Assembly (NCBI GenBank): GCA_036504895.1
Contig: DASXUJ010000075.1
Location: 28,043-92,042, forward strand
Length of the DNA stretch: 64,000 bases
DNA from: Syntrophorhabdaceae bacterium
Lineage (GTDB): Bacteria; Desulfobacterota; Syntrophorhabdia; Syntrophorhabdales; Syntrophorhabdaceae
Reading direction: 5' to 3'
In this document: positions 16,746 through 25,520 of the stretch, piece after piece
Layout: every line of letters starts with the position of its first letter
Numbering within the stretch: position 1 is the stretch's first letter
Program-made: the position numbers and the translations under genes
The notes under the pieces: generated by a model
Seen by the model: the letters and a program-made list of their open reading frames with translations, nothing else
What the model was told of the DNA's origin: nothing
Databases searched by the model: none

Positions 16746-18032
16746 ATGAAGGTTGAAGTGACGAATCTCGATCAGGTGAGGAAGAAAGTTGAGGTCATTC
16801 TTCCAGAAGAAAAGCTCAAGGAGTTGGAAAACGAGATCTACGACGAGCTGAAGAAACAGGCAAAAATCCGGGGTTTTCGTCCCGGTAAGACCCCTAAATC
16901 AATTCTGACCGCATATTATAAAGATTACGTGGAAGACGAGTTGAAGAAGAGGATGGTCCAGAATACCATGGGAGAGGCACTCGCCCAGGCGGAAGTGGCC
17001 CCCGTGACCGAGCCTTACGTTGATTTCATCGAGGCTGAAGGACAACAGGGATACACCATGGAGTGCGAGGTAGAGCCCGAGATCGAGCTTCCCGAATACA
17101 AGGGAATGGAAATAGAAGTGTCAAAGATCGCGGTGAGCGACGAAGAGATGCAGGAGCGGATCGAAAGGCTCAGAAACATGCACGCCGAGATGAAGATGAA
17201 AGATGAGACCTCGGGTGCCGAAAAGGGCGATTTCGTGATCGTGAAATACCAGGGATTTTCGGAAGACGGGAAGCCGGTGAACGAAGTGGCCACCGAAGGC
17301 TATCCCCTGGAGCTCGGCACCACCACCCTGCTCCCCGAATTTGAGGCGGCCCTGACCGGCATGAAGGCAGGGGAAGAGAAGGATGTGCCCATCAGCTTTC
17401 CTGAAGATTATCCGGATGCAAGCATCGCATCCCAGACGATCGTTTTCCGTGTCACCGTAAAGGAGATCCGGGAAAAGAAGCTCCCCGAAGTGAACGATGA
17501 ATTTGCGAAAGACCTCTCCTTCGATACCTTGGACGCACTGAAGGAGAGTATCCGGGGCGAGATAGAGAAAGAGAAGGAAGGGGCGGAGAAGAGAAACGTG
17601 GTCCAGCAGCTGGTCTCGGGCCTTATCTCGAAAGTCGAAGTACCCGTTCCCCCGAAATACCTTGAGAAGAAAGTGGAAGGCATGGTCGAGGATGCCAAGA
17701 TGCGGTTCAAGAGCCAGTCCCAGCGGCTCGGTCCTGACGAGGAGAAGGCACTCGAGGAAAACCTGCGGAAAGAGTTCGAGCCGAGGGCCGTGGACCGGGT
17801 AAAGGCGGAGATCCTCCTCGCCAAGATCGCGAAGAAAGAAGGCATCACCTTAAATGAAGAAGAAGTGTTCGATAAAATAAAGAAGTTTGCCGAAGAGAGC
17901 AAGCAGCCCTTCAGCGAAGTCCTTCAGTTTTACCGGCAGTATAATCTCATAGGCGGCTTGAGACAGAACATAATTGAGGAAAAAGCAGTCGACTTCCTGC
18001 GTGAGCATGCCGTCATGAAGGAGAAGGAATGA
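16746..18032 (+). CDS. tig: Trigger factor
   Basis: This 428-residue ribosome-associated chaperone has the ribosome-binding domain with the signature GFRPGKTP (residues about 43-50), then an FKBP-like peptidyl-prolyl isomerase domain (about 150-240, starting [13 protein letters not shown]). The rest is the long helical C-terminal domain. It folds nascent chains at the tunnel exit. It overlaps clpP by four bases in the conserved tig-clpP-clpX order. TGGAGG precedes the ATG. Confidence 0.96.
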   Translation: MKVEVTNLDQVRKKVEVILPEEKLKELENEIYDELKKQAKIRGFRPGKTPKSILTAYYKDYVEDELKKRMVQNTMGEALAQAEVAPVTEPYVDFIEAEGQQGYTMECEVEPEIELPEYKGMEIEVSKIAVSDEEMQERIERLRNMHAEMKMKDETSGAEKGDFVIVKYQGFSEDGKPVNEVATEGYPLELGTTTLLPEFEAALTGMKAGEEKDVPISFPEDYPDASIASQTIVFRVTVKEIREKKLPEVNDEFAKDLSFDTLDALKESIRGEIEKEKEGAEKRNVVQQLVSGLISKVEVPVPPKYLEKKVEGMVEDAKMRFKSQSQRLGPDEEKALEENLRKEFEPRAVDRVKAEILLAKIAKKEGITLNEEEVFDKIKKFAEESKQPFSEVLQFYRQYNLIGGLRQNIIEEKAVDFLREHAVMKEKE

Positions 18033-18613
18033 ACCTTGTACCGATCGTAATTGAGAAAGACGGCAGGGGAGAGCGGGCGTACGACATCTACTCGAAGCTG
18101 CTGAAAGAAAGAATCATTTTTCTGGGGGCCCCCATCGATGACAATGTGGCCAACATCGTGATCGCCCAGCTGCTCTTCCTTGAATCGGAAGACCCCACAC
18201 GGGAGATATCGATATATGTGAACAGCCCCGGCGGTTACATCACCAGCGGACTCGCCATATACGATACCATGCAGTACATCAAATCCCCCGTCACCACCAT
18301 GTGCACGGGCCAGGCTGCGAGCATGGCGGCCGTGCTTTTAGGCGCGGGCGAGAAGGGAAAACGTTATGCCCTGCCCCATTCGCGGGTGCTGATCCATCAG
18401 CCCCTCGGCGGAGCCCAGGGACAGGCTACGGACATCGGCATACAGGCCAAGGAGATACTGAGGACCCGTGAGGAATTGAACGAGATCCTCGTGAAACATA
18501 CAGGCCAGTCAATGGAAAAGATAATTCAGGATACGGAACGGGACTTCTACATGACCGCCATACAGGCTGTTGAATACGGCATAATAGACGAGATCGTGGA
18601 GAAACGAAAATGA
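18029..18613 (+). CDS. clpP: ATP-dependent Clp protease proteolytic subunit
   Basis: The 194-residue serine protease has the catalytic triad Ser98 (GQAASMAA), His123 (LIHQPLGG) and Asp172 (DTERDFYM). It assembles as a double heptamer and works with ClpX. There is almost no propeptide. It overlaps tig and clpX by four bases each, so the three are translated together. Confidence 0.97.
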   Translation: MNLVPIVIEKDGRGERAYDIYSKLLKERIIFLGAPIDDNVANIVIAQLLFLESEDPTREISIYVNSPGGYITSGLAIYDTMQYIKSPVTTMCTGQAASMAAVLLGAGEKGKRYALPHSRVLIHQPLGGAQGQATDIGIQAKEILRTREELNEILVKHTGQSMEKIIQDTERDFYMTAIQAVEYGIIDEIVEKRK

Positions 18614-19869
18614 CCATGATAAAGAAAAATAATGGGAGGACGATGAAATTGCATTGTTCTTTTTGCGGTAAAAGTCAGGACGAGGTAAAGAAGCTGATCG
18701 CAGGCCCGATGGTGTACATCTGCAACGAGTGCATCGAGCTCTGCAACGAGATTATTCAGGACGAGGCAAAGAAAGAGAGATTCGACTACATAAAGACGTC
18801 CATTCCCAAACCCCATGAGATAAGAAAGCTGCTCGATGAGTACGTCATCGGCCAGGATTACGCGAAGAAGGTCCTTTCCGTAGCGGTCTACAACCACTAC
18901 AAGAGGATAGAGGCGAAAGCCAATTTCGACGACGTGGAGATCCAGAAGAGCAACATCCTCATGATAGGCCCCACGGGCTCGGGCAAGACGCTGCTCGCCC
19001 AGACCCTCGCGAGGGTCCTCCATGTCCCCTTCACCATCGCGGATGCCACCACCCTCACAGAGGCGGGATACGTGGGCGAGGACGTGGAGAACATCATACT
19101 CTATCTCCTTCAGTCGGCAGACTACAATATCGAGAAGGCGGAGAGAGGGATCGTCTATATCGACGAAATCGACAAGATATCGAGAAAGACGGACAGCCCT
19201 TCCATCACCAGGGACGTATCCGGCGAAGGCGTGCAGCAGGCGCTCCTCAAGATCATCGAGGGAACGGTCGCGAATGTGCCGCCCAAAGGCGGCAGGAAAC
19301 ATCCCCAGCAGGATTACATCAAGGTTGACACCACGAACATCCTCTTCATCTGCGGCGGCGCGTTTAACGCCGTAGAATCGATTGTCGCAGGCAGGATCGG
19401 GAAGAAGGGGATCGGTTTCGGCGTCGACATAGAAGGCGGCAGGGACAAGAAATATTCCGAGCTGATGAGAGAGATCCAGCCCGAGGACCTCCTGAAATAC
19501 GGGCTGATCCCGGAATTCATCGGAAGGCTGCCCATCATCGCGACCCTGGATGAGCTCAGCGAAGACAACCTCGTGGAGATCGTGAAGAGACCGAAGAACG
19601 CCATCTCCAAACAGTACAAGAAGCTTTTCGAGCTCGAGAACGTGAAGCTCACCTTCACCGAAGGGGCGCTACGCGGTATCGCCAGGGAGGCCATGAAGAA
19701 GAAGACGGGCGCAAGGGGCCTGAGGTCGATTATGGAAAAAGTCATGCTCGACGTCATGTACGAGATCCCGACCCTGTCGAACGTGAAAGAGTGCGTAGTC
19801 AATGAGGACGTGATCATGAACCACGAGCGTCCCATAATGATATACGAAGAAGAAGCAGAAATCGCATGA
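18610..19869 (+). CDS. clpX: ATP-dependent Clp protease ATP-binding subunit ClpX
   Basis: The 419-residue AAA+ unfoldase has an N-terminal zinc domain (Cys16, Cys19, Cys38, Cys41), Walker A GPTGSGKT, Walker [11 protein letters not shown], the pore-loop region [10 protein letters not shown], sensor-2 GARGLRS and the ClpP-docking IGF loop seen as GKKGIGFG. It unfolds substrates and feeds them to ClpP. The start overlaps the clpP stop; a second Met (residue 12) directly before the zinc domain is an alternative start. Confidence 0.97.
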   Translation: MTMIKKNNGRTMKLHCSFCGKSQDEVKKLIAGPMVYICNECIELCNEIIQDEAKKERFDYIKTSIPKPHEIRKLLDEYVIGQDYAKKVLSVAVYNHYKRIEAKANFDDVEIQKSNILMIGPTGSGKTLLAQTLARVLHVPFTIADATTLTEAGYVGEDVENIILYLLQSADYNIEKAERGIVYIDEIDKISRKTDSPSITRDVSGEGVQQALLKIIEGTVANVPPKGGRKHPQQDYIKVDTTNILFICGGAFNAVESIVAGRIGKKGIGFGVDIEGGRDKKYSELMREIQPEDLLKYGLIPEFIGRLPIIATLDELSEDNLVEIVKRPKNAISKQYKKLFELENVKLTFTEGALRGIAREAMKKKTGARGLRSIMEKVMLDVMYEIPTLSNVKECVVNEDVIMNHERPIMIYEEEAEIA

Positions 19870-19874
19870 AGCGT

Positions 19875-19903
19875 TTGACAATCCCGGCTGAAGCTGCTAT
19901 AGT
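19875..19903 (+). promoter_or_regulatory. Promoter of the tRNA-Val/tRNA-Asp unit
   Basis: TTGACA at 19875-19880 and TATAGT at 19898-19903 have a 17-base spacer and end 14 bases before the first tRNA. This is a near-consensus sigma-70 promoter. Confidence 0.8.
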
Positions 19904-19917
19904 AACCACTAACAAGT

Positions 19918-19992
19918 GGGCGGGTAGCTCAGCGGGAGAGCATCGGCCTTACAAGCCGGGGGTCGCAGGTTCAAAACCTGTTCCGCCTACCA
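19918..19992 (+). tRNA. tRNA-Val (anticodon TAC)
   Basis: All four arms fold: acceptor 19918-19924 with 19982-19988, D arm GCTC/GAGC, anticodon arm TCGGC-CTTACAA-GCCGG, and T arm GCAGG-TTCAAAA-CCTGT. The anticodon is TAC, read as valine. The CCA end is encoded (19990-19992). The outer and inner acceptor pairs are G-T wobbles. Confidence 0.95.
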
Positions 19993-20008
19993 TAATGATG
20001 TATAGTAC

Positions 20009-20086
<78 letters not shown>

Positions 20087-20100
20087 TAAATTAAAAAAGA

Positions 20101-20129
20101 AGGGCCGGAAAAATCCGGTCCTTTTTTTT
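20101..20129 (+). terminator. Rho-independent terminator after the tRNA pair
   Basis: The stem AGGGCCGGA/TCCGGTCCT has a short A-rich loop and is followed by a run of T residues, about 15 bases after tRNA-Asp. Confidence 0.9.
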
Positions 20130-20149
20130 GCACTGAATCCGTGTAGGTC

Positions 20150-21004
20150 ATGAAGGCTAAGATACCACTCATATCAGCGATCATCACCACCTATAACAGA
20201 AGGTCCTACTTCAAAGGGGCACTCGCCTCGGTCCTCGCCCAGGACTACCCGGAAATGGAGGTCATAGTGATCGACGACGGCTCGACCGACGGCTCCGAAG
20301 AGGAAGTCCGGCATTTCCCCGTAAAGTATATCTATAAAGAAAACGGCGGCATAAGCAGCGCAAGGAATAAAGGGATCGCAGTCTCAAAAGGCGACTATCT
20401 CGCCTTTCTGGATGTGGATGACCTCTGGCTCAAAGGCAAGCTCTCCACCCAGATGGCGCTCATGAAAGACGGAGATTATAAGATCTCCTACACCGACGAG
20501 ATATGGATCAGAAACGGCAAGAGGATCAACCAGAAAAAACGACACCGAAAACAGTCAGGCTGGATATTCCCCCAATGCCTGCCCCTGTGCATCATAAGCC
20601 CCTCCTCGGCGCTTATCAGCAGGGAGGTATTTGACACAGTAGGTAATTTCGATGAAACCCTGCCTGCCTGCGAAGACTACGACATGTGGCTGAGGATCAC
20701 GTGCCGGTACCCTGTTCTCTTCATAGAAAAACCACTGATAAGAAAAACAGGCGGACACGAAGATCAACTCTCCAGGAAATATGAAGCGATGGATCGGTTT
20801 CGGGTTCAGGGTTTGGTGAAGGTGATTAAATCGGGGGTGCTGACGGAGGATTTACGGGAAAAGGCACTGGAAGAGCTGAAGATGAAGTGCGGTATTCTTG
20901 CACTGGGGGCGAGGAAACGGGGGAAAGAGGAGGAGGCGCGGGAGTATCTGGAAATGGCGGAGGGGGTTGGAGGAGAAGGGAAAAGAGGGGAAAAGATAGG
21001 TTGA
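20150..21004 (+). CDS. Family 2 glycosyltransferase
   Basis: The 284-residue protein has a GT-A fold start ISAIITTYNRRSYFKGALAS, the nucleotide-binding VIVIDDGSTDGS near residues 41-52, the metal DxD as FLDVDDLW near 87-94, and the catalytic-base region ACEDYDMWLRI. It would transfer a sugar from a nucleotide donor to a cell-surface glycan. The last 40 residues are low-complexity Glu/Gly/Lys, encoded by purine-rich DNA followed by three GGTTGA units, so the end may be variable. It stands alone after the tRNA terminator. Confidence 0.88.
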   Translation: MKAKIPLISAIITTYNRRSYFKGALASVLAQDYPEMEVIVIDDGSTDGSEEEVRHFPVKYIYKENGGISSARNKGIAVSKGDYLAFLDVDDLWLKGKLSTQMALMKDGDYKISYTDEIWIRNGKRINQKKRHRKQSGWIFPQCLPLCIISPSSALISREVFDTVGNFDETLPACEDYDMWLRITCRYPVLFIEKPLIRKTGGHEDQLSRKYEAMDRFRVQGLVKVIKSGVLTEDLREKALEELKMKCGILALGARKRGKEEEAREYLEMAEGVGGEGKRGEKIG

Positions 21005-21098
21005 GGTTGAGGTTGAGGAAAGGCGGGAATCACTCGTAGTAATTCAAAATAAATATAGTCCAAGACAAAATGCGCAGGGTATGGGTAATTGGGAGCGG

Positions 21099-21358
21099 GC
21101 GGGCAGCCTGCGGGGTCAATTCCTTACGCTCCGGCTTGCTCCGGTGCTGACCCAAGACGCTCTCAACTTCCTTTCGCTCAGCGCGCAGGTAGTTGGGAGC
21201 ACAAGGTGAATTGATCGTCCGCGAACCGGCTGGTCTTGCGGGGCCCGATCCAACTATCCGGCGCTCATGCCGGCTACGCCGTCACCGGAAGTCTACGCTG
21301 CAGGGTCCCCAGCCCCTCCACAAAGTCGCTTCAGGAACCGACCCCGCAGACCGCCCGC
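21099..21358. mobile_element. 260-base element with inverted-repeat ends (MITE-like)
   Basis: The 25 bases at 21099-21123 and the reverse complement of 21334-21358 agree at 21 of 25 positions, sharing the core CTGCGGGGTC. The 210 bases between contain no gene. A second inverted pair GGGTCA/TGACCC (21113-21118 and 21148-21153) sits inside the left end. This could be a miniature transposable element or a large palindromic remnant of a recombination site. I did not see clear target-site duplications. Confidence 0.4.
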
Positions 21359-21643
21359 AGTAGGTAGAGTATTTTTGGCCTATTCACTACAATTATGGAA
21401 GAAGTAGTCTTTTCGGAAGACACGGGAGTTTGTCACGGTGGTCAAGTACGTCCCCTCGGGGATTCCATAGCGCATCCGAAAAGTTTTTGAGTTGAATTTT
21501 CATCGGTTATGGAACAGAATAATTTTTATGCGCGAGGCTGTAGTATAGCGTTGCAGGAGGGTATAGAACGTCCGTATTCACAGCCATCGCCTTGCCGACT
21601 GCATGAAAGGTTACAAGTGGTATTTGTCGAGCAATTGCTGCAT

Positions 21644-21821
21644 GCAGTATAACATCGGTATATTGACGATATACTGCAAATTCTACGGAATAACCTTCTC
21701 TCTGAAATAGATGGTATCTATGCGAATTTATGAATATTATCAGTCTATACTCGTTCAACAATAATCATTGACATAGCTAACAGCAAATACTACTATTTCG
21801 GAAATTACTGCTTGCAGTATA
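21644..21821. repeat. Three copies of GCAGTATA upstream of the first accessory gene
   Basis: GCAGTATA occurs at 21644-21651 and 21814-21821 on the plus strand and at 21670-21677 as its complement. The first two form an inverted pair 18 bases apart, and the third lies 4 bases before the upstream possible start of the next gene. They may be operator sites. Confidence 0.4.
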
Positions 21822-21824
21822 TTA

Positions 21825-22682
21825 ATGTTAAGTTGCAGGGATGTAACCGCGATGGCAGCAAAACAATACTACTCAATTCGCACAGATAAGAATAAGAACG
21901 CTAAAGGCTTCGATCTCGAGGAACTTCGAGATTTGTTCCTTCGACTTTATAACCAGTTAGACAAGGACGGATATTTCGCTGAAGCCTTTGGCTTCTACTG
22001 TGTTGATGCCGATTTCATTCCTGGCAAAGTTGTGGACCCACAGTATGAAATACTGGTGAAGCTAAGGAAAAAAGACATATGGCCCATTGAAAGCTACTGC
22101 AAGGAATATACGGAAGATGATCTCTTTGACGTGATAGAGTTCCTATACGATCATATTTCCAAACCAATAGATGGAACATACCACAATTGGAACCAATGTG
22201 GGATGCATTGGGAAACGTTTGATCGTGATGAAGGCCAAAAATACTTCAGCGAAAAGATAAATGAGCTGTTAAGTCTTTATAGAAATCCGTTCTCTTTCTC
22301 TGGAGAGGGTGAGGTACTGCATAAGGCAGAAAAAGGCCTCGAAAAGATCTTTGAAGCAGACATTCCAACTAACGACAAAAACGTCCAATCAAGAATGGAC
22401 AGTGCAATCCTCAGATTCCGTAGGCATGGGTCTTCACTTGATGACAGGCGACAAGCCGTTAGGGATTTAGCGGACGTCTTTGAATATCTTCGGCCGAACT
22501 TAAAGACTTTATTATCTCAGAAAGATGAGGCCGATCTATTCAACATCGCCAATAATTTCGGCATTAGACACCACAATGAGCAACAGAAAACGGACTATGA
22601 TACGGCAATTTGGCTGAGTTGGATGTTCTATTTTTACCTCTCAACGATTCATGTGGTTTTACGGAAACTTGAACTGGAGTGA
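21825..22682 (+). CDS. Uncharacterised accessory protein, possibly defence-related
   Basis: The protein is 285 residues from 21825 or 276 from the Met at 21852, where AAAACAATACTAC follows; neither start has a strong ribosome site. It is soluble, with many aromatic and acidic residues, and ends with a helical part containing NNFGIRHHNEQQKTDYDTA and a hydrophobic helix pair. That C-terminal pattern resembles proteins of abortive-infection or HEPN-like groups, but I cannot name the family. Codon use is AT-richer than in the neighbouring core genes. It is followed closely by another unfamiliar gene and then by an attC site, so it is likely part of a gene cassette. Confidence 0.65.
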   Translation: MLSCRDVTAMAAKQYYSIRTDKNKNAKGFDLEELRDLFLRLYNQLDKDGYFAEAFGFYCVDADFIPGKVVDPQYEILVKLRKKDIWPIESYCKEYTEDDLFDVIEFLYDHISKPIDGTYHNWNQCGMHWETFDRDEGQKYFSEKINELLSLYRNPFSFSGEGEVLHKAEKGLEKIFEADIPTNDKNVQSRMDSAILRFRRHGSSLDDRRQAVRDLADVFEYLRPNLKTLLSQKDEADLFNIANNFGIRHHNEQQKTDYDTAIWLSWMFYFYLSTIHVVLRKLELE

Positions 22683-22719
22683 CTTAACCAGCCTCTTGGC
22701 CGCTGGTTATGCAAGAAAC

Positions 22720-23511
22720 ATGAACAACAAATTTACTAAATCCAACTTCGAGAAGGTCAGTCAAGAGGCATTGGATTTTCAACTTGCCACCCTCTACCCT
22801 GTTAAAGTGGATAAAGACCACCGGCGAAATACGCTTTTGTTTCTAAACCATGATAGGAATTTCTCAACTTTCCTCACCGTCATGTATCTGGTCGAGCATG
22901 GAAGGGTAGCAGACATATATGCTTTATCTCGTGCCATGTTTGAAAGTATTGTGTCGATGGGATTGCTTGTGACCTCTGCGATCCCGGACGATCTGAAAAG
23001 GTATGAAACCTATCAGTTCGTAGAGGCATACAAGTGTTATTCTCACCTCGAAAAGCTGGGGTTAGGGAATTTGAGCGGAATTCCCCCATCGGAAATAGCC
23101 TCTTTAAAACAAAACCGGGACCGATACCTCAAAACGTACGGGAAGAACGTCACCTCATGGACAGGTAAGTCCCTCGAACAAAACGTCGGACTTCTGGATT
23201 CCAGGTACCCGCCCACCTGCAATGAACCACATTTCTATGAATACCTATATTGCCAAGCCTATCGCCAGGGTTCGCCTTCGGCCCATTCAAGCTTTGCTGG
23301 CTTGGCAAAGGGTGTTCGTGCGCGGCGCGTGGATATTCCTGGCTCTTTTGTCGCGAATCAGTTTGAAACGAATGAGCCACACCTGATCTTTTCGTCATTT
23401 CATTCATTGCTCGTCTTCCTCAGTTCCGTCAGATTTATGGGTCAGGCTCTGGGGAAGCCGGAGGTTGAGGAACACTTTCATAAGTTGTCAAGGTATGTGA
23501 TTGCTGAATAG
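22720..23511 (+). CDS. DUF5677-like helical protein of unknown function
   Basis: The protein is about 263 residues from the ATG at 22720; an in-frame Met at 22651 would overlap the previous gene by 32 bases. It is all-helical, with the segment LSRAMFESIVSMGLL and a later HSSFAGLAKG region. These resemble the DUF5677 group, in which an N-terminal helical domain sorts HEPN-like proteins and whose members occur near defence loci. It has no membrane segment. It ends 12 bases before an integron attC site, as cassette genes do. Confidence 0.65.
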   Translation: MNNKFTKSNFEKVSQEALDFQLATLYPVKVDKDHRRNTLLFLNHDRNFSTFLTVMYLVEHGRVADIYALSRAMFESIVSMGLLVTSAIPDDLKRYETYQFVEAYKCYSHLEKLGLGNLSGIPPSEIASLKQNRDRYLKTYGKNVTSWTGKSLEQNVGLLDSRYPPTCNEPHFYEYLYCQAYRQGSPSAHSSFAGLAKGVRARRVDIPGSFVANQFETNEPHLIFSSFHSLLVFLSSVRFMGQALGKPEVEEHFHKLSRYVIAE

Positions 23512-23523
23512 AAGACACTCATT

Positions 23524-23588
23524 GCATAACTACCGGGTGCAGCTAACTCGGCCACAAAGTGGCTTCGTAGCTGACCCAGGCGTTAAGC
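23524..23588 (+). other. Integron attC recombination site
   Basis: The 65 bases fold as an attC site. Outer core sites GCATAAC (23524-23530) and GTTAAGC (23582-23588) pair at 6 of 7 positions, and the second fits GTTRRRY exactly. Inside, GGGT (23535-23538) pairs with ACCC (23574-23577) and CAGCTA (23540-23545) with TAGCTG (23568-23573). One unpaired G (23539) sits between these helices on the left arm only, the extrahelical base typical of attC. GCCAC/GTGGC with an AAA loop closes the top. It lies 12 bases after one gene and 16 before the next. Confidence 0.8.
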
Positions 23589-23604
23589 CTCAAGGAGATA
23601 TTCC

Positions 23605-23871
23605 ATGACGGATTCAATCCAAACGATCATCCGGCGAGCAGTCAATCCTGCGGACGTATGCGATGACGGTCGCTACACCGATCCACGGACCTATGGTGTC
23701 TATCAACTGCCGTATGCATCCGCATCAGCTTCTCGCTTTCATCAGGGGAATCATCCAGTCCGCCGGCAAGAGCTTGAAAGAGAATTCGGCGCGTGCACGC
23801 TCAACTTCCTATTTCGCTCCAAGGAAGACGCCAAGGCAGTCGCGTCCGCGCTTAATGGCCGCAAGGCCTAA
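23605..23871 (+). CDS. Small hypothetical protein, cassette-like
   Basis: This 88-residue protein has AAGGAG at a good distance before its ATG and starts 16 bases after the attC site, the usual position of a cassette gene. Its stop codon lies inside GCCTAAC, a perfect match to the left attC core, as often seen for cassette genes. No known domain is recognised. The reading frame competes with an 78-codon frame in another phase, so coding status rests on the start signals and context. Confidence 0.55.
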   Translation: MTDSIQTIIRRAVNPADVCDDGRYTDPRTYGVYQLPYASASASRFHQGNHPVRRQELEREFGACTLNFLFRSKEDAKAVASALNGRKA

Positions 23872-23872
23872 C
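23866..23872 (+). other. Left half of a second, incomplete attC site
   Basis: GCCTAAC matches the left core consensus RYYYAAC and contains the stop codon of the preceding small gene. No matching right core GTTRRRY with complementary arms was found in the next 130 bases, so the site is probably truncated and the cassette array ends or is broken here. Confidence 0.4.
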
Positions 23873-25520
23873 GGGGCGGGGTCAGCCCTTGTAATTTGAA
23901 TATTGGGCGATCGGGGACGAGAGGTAGAGTAGAGAACTGGCGCCCTTGCCTGGAGCCGCTTCTGCGCTTTTCGATGCACGCATCTACTGCGGGCTATAGC
24001 GGTCATAGGGGAACTCCTGCGGGACGTTCGTGAAATTGTGACATTTGATATTCCCCCGGCGCATTAAGCGTCGCATATAGAATCTATTCTGTTCCACTGC
24101 GGATAATATTCAAGAAGAACTTTTTCGAAAGACGGTTAAAATGCCACATGAAAGCGTGTCCGTCACTCGTGGACGCCATAGGCACAATTTCAGGAAGCTG
24201 TACGTAGCACCTTCTGTAAAATCTGCCCTTCCCTCGATCTCACTCCACGGGGTCGGGAGGGCTTTATCCTCGTAGCGCCTTGCGAGTACCGTCGGGACCC
24301 GCTCGGTGAGGAGAAACGCTCCGAAGGACAGCCACTCATGTCTGAGGAGGTACGACGAGTTGGGTGGCTGAGTGCCCGACGAATCGTCTTTTAGCGGGTG
24401 ACGGGCGCAGCCGAAGCGGAGAGGATAGAGCCCTCCCGGCGCCGTGCCTCCCCGTCAGGAAGCCCTAACTTCTTTGCCTTCCTGGCCGCACGCCCCCCAG
24501 ACTTAAGGGACATCCTACTTATCACTAACAAAGTATTTTATTTGCATAGTTATTTAGTTGTGGACGTCCCCATCGCCGTCCCCATATTGACATTCACCAT
24601 TACGCGCATGGCATGAGCGCGCCCAGGGGTGGGGCAAGCGTCTAAAGAGACATTTTTTCAACTGATTTAAAGGACCTCGGGAGGCCCTTTTGTTAGTCTT
24701 CACGAGACGCGACGGGTCGGATGTTTCTTTGAATCTCATGGACGGCTTTCTCGGGGAGATAAATCCCCAATGATTTCGCGAAAACGAACCGACACCCCCC
24801 TCCCCCCCCATGGTGACTCACAAGAGGCACAAAGGTGTCCGCTCCACGGGCTGCGGTGAAGGCTGCTCTTTGACAATTGAATATCGGGATCGAGGGGGAC
24901 GTCGTTGCGGGGCGCCGATAGGGACATCCTTCAGCATTTCAATTGGGAGCGGTGGGACGTCCATAACTGAGGGCAAGACAGAGGGGTGGGCTGCGGCCAT
25001 CAGATGTCTTGGCCATAACTTATCGAAGCAATTGACACCGGCACCGGACATTTTCCTGAATCAATCATTGACGCCTCGACTTACTTTTGGTTATTCTCGA
25101 TTTCTCAGTCAGCAGGAGTCCAGAGCAACTCTGACGACAGAAAAGAAGTGAGGTACGGTCAATAGAATAAAAACGAGGCAGTGCCGCGGCGACGAATTAA
25201 TGTGATACCTTTGGAGCCGCCTGCAGTGGAGGGCGGAATTGGCCGGAAGGTCCATATGGGGTGCCAGGCGAGCAAGGAGGACCGCAGGCGTATTGAATAT
25301 ACGTCGAAGGGCACCGGCGGAGCATGGCGCCGCAGATGGGCCTTTTGTGTCAATTCCACCCTCCCGGCTAGAGCGAGGGTCTGGGACGTTGTTGCTCCGT
25401 TGCATAACTGAAACATGATGATTCGCCATCACGAGCCTCGCGAAGATACCACAGTAGCGACTTTTACAGGAGAGCGCTGAGTTCCTCCCTTTAGTTGTCT
25501 TCTAAAACGTGGCTATGCCC
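23872..25520. other. Gene-poor 1.6-kb stretch
   Basis: Open frames here are short, overlapping on both strands and without ribosome sites, so I list none. The stretch holds the large folded RNA candidate (24254-24438) and related copies of a motif like TTGAATAT-n-GGGGACG near 23897 and 24877 on the plus strand and near 24560 on the minus strand. The rest shows nothing I can identify. It looks like decayed mobile DNA. Confidence 0.5.
24254..24484 (+). ncRNA. Large structured RNA with pseudoknot, possibly HEARO / IscB omega-RNA-like
   Basis: An 18-base segment (24254-24271) pairs with 24421-24438 over its whole length, with one G-U pair. Inside, CGTCGGG (24290-24296) pairs with CCCGACG (24375-24381) and ACCCGCT (24297-24303) with AGCGGGT (24393-24399). 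These two helices interlock as a pseudoknot. CAGCCAC/GTGGCTG (24329-24335, 24364-24370) and GGAG/CTCC (24310-24322) form further stems, and CAGGAAG/CTTCCTG (24456-24484) a hairpin after it. The size and pseudoknot recall HEARO RNAs, the guide RNAs of IscB nucleases, but no IscB gene is nearby. The family is unproven; the strand is chosen by analogy. Confidence 0.55.

Larger units (their letters stand above)
21005..21824. other. Gene-free stretch before the accessory genes
   Basis: No open frame here looks coding. The first 350 bases hold a small element with inverted-repeat ends (listed separately). From about 21400 onward the DNA is clearly more AT-rich than its surroundings and carries repeated GCAGTATA motifs. 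The composition change marks the start of an acquired region. Confidence 0.6.

Noticed and set aside
21507..21761. 84-codon minus-strand open frame in the AT-rich stretch
   Set aside because: It begins at a TTG without a ribosome site and its translation resembles no domain; the stretch is better read as regulatory or remnant DNA.
21753..21833. Possible attC or attI before the first cassette gene (GTTCAAC ... GTTAAGT)
   Set aside because: Both core motifs fit the consensus but the arms between them do not pair convincingly.
24254..24438. Retron msr-msd, group I or group II intron, RNase P RNA, tmRNA
   Set aside because: No reverse transcriptase is near, and I did not find the conserved cores of these RNAs in the sequence.
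24398..24616. 72-codon plus-strand open frame
   Set aside because: It runs through the closing helix and hairpin of the structured RNA and has no ribosome site.
24736..25432. Several overlapping open frames of 63-113 codons on both strands
   Set aside because: They overlap each other, lack ribosome sites and read as low-complexity Arg/Pro/Ser sequence; none looks coding.
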